In this document: positions 59,749 to 64,000 of the stretch, in pieces | Layout: each line of letters begins with the position of its first letter | Numbering within the stretch: the stretch's first letter is position 1 | Origin: JANXQG01 sp963804375 | Lineage (GTDB): Bacteria > Planctomycetota > Planctomycetia > Pirellulales > Thermoguttaceae | Assembly (NCBI GenBank): GCA_963804375.1 | Contig: CAWDQE010000024.1 | Coordinates: forward strand, 159,802 to 223,801 | Reading direction: 5' to 3' | DNA length: 64,000 nt | Notes under the pieces: model-generated | The model's database searches: none | Seen by the model: the letters and a program-made list of their open reading frames with translations, nothing else | What the model was told of the DNA's origin: nothing | Made by a program: the position numbers and the translations under genes

Positions 59749-60729
59749 ATGCATCGACTTGAGCCAATGATCTGCTGCGTTTTGCTTACCGGCACAAGCC
59801 TCTCCCTGGCCGCCCCGCCGATGGCTCCAGCCGAACTGCCGGGAAAAGGCTTGGCCCAGCACCCGTTCTTCTATGCCGGCGAAGACAAGGTGCAGAGCAT
59901 GTTCCTCGTCAAGGATGGCAAGGTCTCCTGGTCGCACACGATGCCGAACTCAAAAGGCGAGATCAGTGATGCATTCCTTCGAGCCAACGGCAATATTCTC
60001 TTCGCCCATCAGTTCGGCATTACCGAACTCTCGCCACAGAAGACAATCGTATGGCACCTCGATGTTCCACGGGGCTGCGAAATCCACACCGCTCAACCTC
60101 TGGCCGGCGAACGGGTGATGTACGTGCAGAACGGCGATCCGGCCCGGCTGAAAGTCGTCGGCAAGGCTACCGGCAAGACGGAGCTAGAGTTCACGTTGCC
60201 GGTCAAACAGCCCAAGGGAGTGCATGGCCAGTTCCGTCACGCCCGAATGACGGAGCGTGGAACATTTCTCGTGGCCCACATGGACATGGACAGAGTGGCA
60301 GAGTACGACGGCAAGGGCAAGGAAGTCTGGTCGGTGGACGTGCCTTCGCCGTGGTCGGCGTCACGGCTGCCCAACGGCAACACGCTGATTACGAGCAATA
60401 AGACATTTGTGCGTGAAGTCGATCACGCGGGGAAAACGGTTTGGGAATTGACTCAGGCCGACGTGCCCGATTATAGGCTGGTGGGAACGCAAATTGCGGT
60501 ACGGCTGGTCAACGGCAACACGCTCGTCAACAACTGGTGGAACAACTGGTCGCATCCGGTCGATATCGAGAACCCACCGGTTCAAGCCCTGGAAGTGACG
60601 AAGGACAAGCGTGTTGTCTGGGCGTTACGGTCGTGGAAGCCCCCAGTGGATCTTGGCCCGGCGACGACGATCCAATTGCTCGATGAACCGCCACCGCCCG
60701 AGGACTTGAAGCTGCCGGGATCGAAATAG
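59749..60729 (+). CDS. Secreted beta-propeller (PQQ-like) protein
   Basis: 326 residues from ATG 59749, signal peptide about 1-22. Repeated NGNxLxxxx units (LRANGNILFAHQFGITELSP, RLPNGNTLITSN, RLVNGNTLVNNWW) and K.VWxL strands (KTIVWHLDVPRG, KTVWELTQADV, KRVVWALRSW) mark a WD40/PQQ-like or arylsulfotransferase-like propeller. Likely binds a ligand or protein outside the cytoplasm. Another ATG at 59725 is possible. Confidence 0.84.
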   Translation: MHRLEPMICCVLLTGTSLSLAAPPMAPAELPGKGLAQHPFFYAGEDKVQSMFLVKDGKVSWSHTMPNSKGEISDAFLRANGNILFAHQFGITELSPQKTIVWHLDVPRGCEIHTAQPLAGERVMYVQNGDPARLKVVGKATGKTELEFTLPVKQPKGVHGQFRHARMTERGTFLVAHMDMDRVAEYDGKGKEVWSVDVPSPWSASRLPNGNTLITSNKTFVREVDHAGKTVWELTQADVPDYRLVGTQIAVRLVNGNTLVNNWWNNWSHPVDIENPPVQALEVTKDKRVVWALRSWKPPVDLGPATTIQLLDEPPPPEDLKLPGSK

Positions 60730-60781
60730 GCGTATCCAACACAACTGCCCGAGTAGGTCTGCGGCCCACGCCAATGCCCGC

Positions 60782-60988
60782 CATGGACGCCCCGATACCC
60801 CCACAATTCCGCCCCACGCCCGGTCGCTTCGTCCTGGCGTTGCTGGCCGCCGAGGTGCTTCTGTGGCTGTCGGAAAGGTTCGGCTGGCTTCCAGTTCTCG
60901 ATTCGGTTACTCCTGATCCTCGTCGTAGTTGTCGCCTTGCCGTGCAGTTGGCTGGGGAGTCAGAATCGAAACACAATCTCACGTCGTA
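60782..60988 (+). pseudogene. Remnant of the membrane module of an LRR protein
   Basis: One frame gives FVLALLAAEVLLWLSERFGW and a second frame gives FQFSIRLLLILVVVVALPCS, together with WLGS. These match the start and third helix of the LRR protein at 39297 (VVEGLLWLSERY, FQFSIRSMLVLTVAVAVPCS). The region between is deleted and no LRR follows. It is a degenerate copy of the module. Confidence 0.75.
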
Positions 60989-61013
60989 AAGGTCCTTGAT
61001 CGTGTCGAGAACA

Positions 61014-61487
61014 ATGTTTGTCGAATATCGAGGTTGCGGATTCTGGGCGTATGATGTCGCGATGGGGATCTTCCTCAAGCACCTTATCGACGTCGCGGAG
61101 CCGCTTGCTGCCACATCGAGCGGTGCGTGGATAGCCGAAGCCGTCACCGGCTGGCGAGTCAATGCCGTGATCAGCGACTTCGGTTTGCATATTGACGAGG
61201 AGTGGTCCGCGGAACAGATCGACATCTTCATTGGGCTGGCCGAGCAAGCGTGCAGCTTACTGGGAGCACGCGATAGGATTTCAGCCGATGAAATCACAGC
61301 GTGGCCAATTCTCGACAACATGCGTATCTTCCCTCGCGGTGCAACCGAAGTGCTTACTGCCCCCGTAGTCGAACTCGGGAAGGCAATTATCGCCGTCGCG
61401 AACGGGACGTTATCCCCTGCTCCTGCCGGTACGTGGTGGCTCTTCGGAACCCCCGAAGGGCGAGACACGCTTCGTATGCGTCAGTGA
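61014..61487 (+). CDS. Unknown soluble protein, possibly immunity-type
   Basis: 157 residues from ATG 61014. YRGCGFWAYDVAMGIFLKHL, HIDEEWSAEQIDIFIGLAEQ and a final FGTPEGRDTLRMRQ recall a widespread hypothetical family seen among toxin-immunity loci, but I cannot name it with confidence. There is no membrane segment. No toxin gene adjoins. Confidence 0.65.
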   Translation: MFVEYRGCGFWAYDVAMGIFLKHLIDVAEPLAATSSGAWIAEAVTGWRVNAVISDFGLHIDEEWSAEQIDIFIGLAEQACSLLGARDRISADEITAWPILDNMRIFPRGATEVLTAPVVELGKAIIAVANGTLSPAPAGTWWLFGTPEGRDTLRMRQ

Positions 61488-61651
61488 GGAGTCAGTCGTG
61501 CCAGGGTCGCCAGGCCCCAGCAGGCCCTGCCCCACTGCAAAATCACCCGCTGACCAGTCCACCGTCGGTCCTCGACGCCGCTTCGATCGGTAGGAAGGTG
61601 CGGTTTGCGGCGGCCAGGCGTTGCCGAGAGCTAAAAGGAGGGCTCGGTCAG

Positions 61652-61671
61652 ATGCCGCCCAAAGGCGGCAT
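61652..61671 (+). terminator. Hairpin after the 61014 gene
   Basis: ATGCCGCC (61652-61659) pairs with GGCGGCAT (61664-61671), loop CAAA, followed by TT only. A weak terminator or other structure. The 61488-61797 gap holds nothing else but a promoter. Confidence 0.45.
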
Positions 61672-61692
61672 TTACGCCCGCTTGGCAGGTGA

Positions 61693-61720
61693 TTGACGAC
61701 CACCAAGAGCCGCTGATAAA
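61693..61720 (+). promoter_or_regulatory. Promoter before the TIGR03067-type gene
   Basis: TTGACG (61693-61698), 16 bp, GATAAA (61715-61720). The coding start is at 61798. Confidence 0.55.
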
Positions 61721-61797
61721 CTGGATGCAGCGGCCGGGGTTCGGCCTTGTGCAGCGTGCGTGGCGATCGGCCGCAAAGCTTGAAGGAGATTTGGCCC

Positions 61798-62310
61798 ATG
61801 TTTCGAACATTATCGACAGTCGCGTTGGTGGTCTTGATGGCGGTTGGCAGTCTTAGCCTGGTAACCGCCGCAGAGCCCAAGGAGGCAAGTGACAAGGCAA
61901 AGAGCCCGCCGAAGGAACTCACGTCGGACTCTGGCACGGAGGATGCCAAGACGGAGTTGGACAACATGCAGGGAACCTGGACTGTCGTGGCCGCCGAGCG
62001 AGAGGGAAAGAAAGCCCCCGATGAAGCGATCAAGGCAATGTCGGTCGTAATCAAAGGGGACTCGCTCATTCTCCGTGACGGGAATCACCAGGAGAAGGGC
62101 ACGCTCAAAGTGGATCCTTCCGTCAAGCCAAAGTCATTGGACTTGATGCCCGCGGGTGAGAATCAAAAAGTCTCTCGTGGCATTTACGAACTGACGACCA
62201 GCACCTTGAGAATGTGCTGGACGAAGGAAGGCGGCGAGCGTCCCCGAGAATTTGCCACGAAGCCGGCCTCCAATATGGGTATGTTCGTTTTGAAGCGAGA
62301 CAAGAAATAG
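61798..62310 (+). CDS. TIGR03067-type secreted planctomycete protein
   Basis: 170 residues from ATG 61798 (AAGGAG upstream), signal peptide about 1-23. Typical family landmarks in order: MQGTWTVVAAEREGKKAPDE, VVIKGDSLILRDG, GTLKVDPSVKPKSLDLMP, SRGIYELTTSTLRMCW and RPREFATK. The family is abundant in planctomycetes, lipocalin-like and of unknown function. A TTGACG/GATAAA promoter stands upstream. The next gene follows after 52 bp. Confidence 0.9.
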   Translation: MFRTLSTVALVVLMAVGSLSLVTAAEPKEASDKAKSPPKELTSDSGTEDAKTELDNMQGTWTVVAAEREGKKAPDEAIKAMSVVIKGDSLILRDGNHQEKGTLKVDPSVKPKSLDLMPAGENQKVSRGIYELTTSTLRMCWTKEGGERPREFATKPASNMGMFVLKRDKK

Positions 62311-62362
62311 AAGTACTGGCGTTTATTCCCGCTTTCGCGTGGCTGCTTGACCAAGGAGCACA

Positions 62363-63358
62363 ATGATGAAGTCGATCTTCTCGGTCGCCCTCTTGGCGTC
62401 GATAATCCTGCACACGAGCCTGGCAACCGCCGCACAACCCACCCCAGCCCCGACCAAGCAGATCACCAACTCGATCGGCATGAAGCTCACGCTCGTCCCT
62501 TCGGGCGAGTTCCTGATGGGCAGCAAGGAGTCGGCGGAGGAAACAGCGGCGTTCTTCAACAAGACGTACGACTGGGGTTTTCTGAAAGCAGATTATTTCA
62601 AGGACGAGCATCCGCAACACCGCGTGCGGATCACGAAACCCTTCTACTTGGGCACGTATCACGTCACGCGGGGCCAATTTCGGCAGTTCGTCGCTGACAC
62701 CGGCTACAAGACCGTTGCGGAGAAGGGCGAGAAGCCCGGGGCATTAGGATTGGATCCTGACACGAAGGAGTTCGCCTTCAGCGAGAAATACTCCTGGCGG
62801 AACACAGGTTTTGAGCAGACCGACGAACACCCGGTAGTGATCGTGAGCTGGAACGACGCGATGGCCTTCTGCAACTGGCTCAGCAGAAAGGACGGAAAGA
62901 CCTACAGACTGCCAACTGAGGCCGAGTGGGAATACTCCTGTCGGGCAGGCACGACAACCCGCTACTCCAGTGGTGACGATCCCGAGACGCTGGCGAAGTT
63001 CGGCAACGTAGCCGACGCATCGTACAAGGCGAAGTTTCCAGATAGGGACGCCACGCTCAAAGCCAGCGACGGATATGTGTTCACGTCGCCGGTAGGCAGT
63101 TTTCGGCCCAATGCCTTCGGGCTTTACGACATGCACGGAAATGCTTGGCAGTGGTGCTCGGATAGGTATCGCATGAAATACTATGCCACATCTCCCATGG
63201 ACGATCCGGCGGGAGCAGATTCCGGAGATGACCGAGTGCTTCGCGGCGGTTCCTGGATTGACGGGCCCGACAAAGCCAGGTCTGCGGCCCGTTACCAGTT
63301 CGAGCCTTGGTTCCGGAACTTCCTCCACACTGGCTTCCGTGTCGCCATGACTCCGTAA
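62363..63358 (+). CDS. Formylglycine-generating-enzyme family (SUMF1-type) secreted protein
   Basis: 331 residues with a signal peptide (about 1-23). The FGE-sulfatase domain shows TNSIGMKLTLVPSGEFLMGS, PFYLGTYHVTRGQF, HPVVIVSWNDAMAFCNWLS, YRLPTEAEWEYSCRAGT, FGLYDMHGNAWQWCSD and RVLRGGSWIDGP. True FGE enzymes use two C-terminal Cys; these are not evident here (the late region is RSAARYQFEPWFRNFLHTGF), so it is probably a non-catalytic member. Start ATG 62363, with AAGGAG upstream. Confidence 0.9.
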   Translation: MMKSIFSVALLASIILHTSLATAAQPTPAPTKQITNSIGMKLTLVPSGEFLMGSKESAEETAAFFNKTYDWGFLKADYFKDEHPQHRVRITKPFYLGTYHVTRGQFRQFVADTGYKTVAEKGEKPGALGLDPDTKEFAFSEKYSWRNTGFEQTDEHPVVIVSWNDAMAFCNWLSRKDGKTYRLPTEAEWEYSCRAGTTTRYSSGDDPETLAKFGNVADASYKAKFPDRDATLKASDGYVFTSPVGSFRPNAFGLYDMHGNAWQWCSDRYRMKYYATSPMDDPAGADSGDDRVLRGGSWIDGPDKARSAARYQFEPWFRNFLHTGFRVAMTP

Positions 63359-63594
63359 TGCTGTGCCGTCCGGCGGTTTCGCCCTGCGTTCACCATTCTT
63401 CTCTCCTACCCGCCAGGTCCACCGCATCCGGCCTGCCAGCCACCCCGTCCTCCAGCCCCGGCTCCTTGCTCGGCGGCGAGCGGGTTACGCGGGCCGAAGG
63501 CGGGGGTTGCGAGGCTGCATATATTATTGTCTCCACAGAAGAGGGGTTCGAGCAAAGCCGTCGTGCATGCCACGGCTAGGGCGATATCGGACCA

Positions 63595-64000
63595 TTACCG
63601 TTTCTTTAGCGAGATGCTCAACCCTTCACCCGCCGTATAGACCACCGTCTCCAATTCCGGATTTGTCGTGGCGGCTTTGACGAACTCCGGATTGGCCTGA
63701 CGGCTGTTGATGTTGTGGGCACAGATCAACCCGCCAGGACGGACCAGCGGGAGGAGCTTCTTGAGGTAATCGGGATAGCCCGGCTTGTCGGCATCGATAA
63801 AGACCATGTCCACTGGTCCCTTCAACTTGGATACCGTCTCATGGGCATCGCCCACGACGACCGTGATCATGTCGGAGACTCCCACGGCCTTGAAGTTCTC
63901 TTGGGCGAGTTTGGCCGTGTCCGGATTGATCTCGTGGGTAATCACTTTTCCGTTGGTCTTCCGCAGGCCCATCGCCAGCCAAATCGTGGAAATGTGAGGC
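63595..64000 (-). CDS. O-methyltransferase (cut by window end)
   Basis: About 134 C-terminal residues of a SAM-dependent O-methyltransferase of the caffeoyl-CoA/catechol type: GKVITHEINPDTAKLAQENF (motif with SAM-binding acidic residue), VVVGDAHETV, VDMVFIDADKPGYPDYLKKL (metal- and substrate-binding Asp region) and LVRPGGLICAHNI. The start and first third lie beyond the window end. Substrate unknown. Confidence 0.9.
   Translation of the reverse strand, partial: PHISTIWLAMGLRKTNGKVITHEINPDTAKLAQENFKAVGVSDMITVVVGDAHETVSKLKGPVDMVFIDADKPGYPDYLKKLLPLVRPGGLICAHNINSRQANPEFVKAATTNPELETVVYTAGEGLSISLKKR

Overview
The window looks like chromosomal DNA of a planctomycete (phylum Planctomycetota, plausibly order Pirellulales). 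The evidence is the mix of lineage-typical families: a TIGR03067-type secreted protein, 24-residue leucine-rich repeat proteins, a PEP-CTERM protein, an Asn-Pro-Phe-Glu-Ser-Pro N-terminus (37476), a GxGYxYP protein, sulfatase-modifying-factor-like and DUF4139 proteins, and many small orphan membrane proteins. Base composition is moderately GC-rich. The species cannot be named from sequence alone.

Layout. (1) 1-5.5 kb: a carbohydrate block on the minus strand (sugar-porter MFS transporter cut by the window edge, GH20 hexosaminidase, GH35 beta-galactosidase, CBM9-like protein). (2) 5.77-15.75 kb: a probable genomic island at tRNA-Leu(CAG). It carries a tyrosine integrase, an excisionase-like HTH protein, an AAA ATPase, an unknown 438-residue protein with an acidic tail, two ParB-like proteins, an unknown protein, a C5 DNA methyltransferase overlapping the second ParB gene, and a translationally coupled operon of three small proteins. 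Between the first ParB-like gene and the next gene lies about 195 nt of noncoding DNA with four strong hairpins. I found no second attachment site. (3) 16-29.4 kb: small secreted or membrane proteins, an aldo/keto reductase, two GNAT acetyltransferases, a DUF202 protein, the GxGYxYP protein and a frameshifted HEAT-repeat protein.

(4) 29.4-50.4 kb: a long, mostly plus-strand array of small orphan genes. Most have their own sigma70-like promoter with a GC-rich spacer (TTGnnn, 16-18 bp, TAGAAT/TATAAT/GATAAT). Several promoter segments of 40-70 bp recur almost unchanged before unrelated genes, and one N-terminal membrane module (FQFSLRSLL type) is joined to unrelated C-termini. Gene fragments, a read-through fusion and a membrane protein carrying an NrdR-type zinc ribbon lie in the same stretch. 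It looks like a zone of gene birth, shuffling and decay. Two likely immunity proteins (DUF1851-like, SUKH-like) are here without toxins.

(5) 50.5-64 kb: a zinc-ribbon/HTH protein and a decayed copy of its 3' end, two CsrA-family proteins, candidate noncoding RNAs with terminators, a PHB-depolymerase-like esterase, two low-complexity Ser/Thr/Ala proteins (one with a natural His6), a zinc-ribbon/GAF-like plus dual-specificity-phosphatase operon, then secreted proteins and an O-methyltransferase cut by the window end.

Three genes (25.0, 27.7 and 45.0 kb) each appear interrupted by one frameshift, which may be decay or assembly error. All family calls were made by eye; no search or folding program was run.
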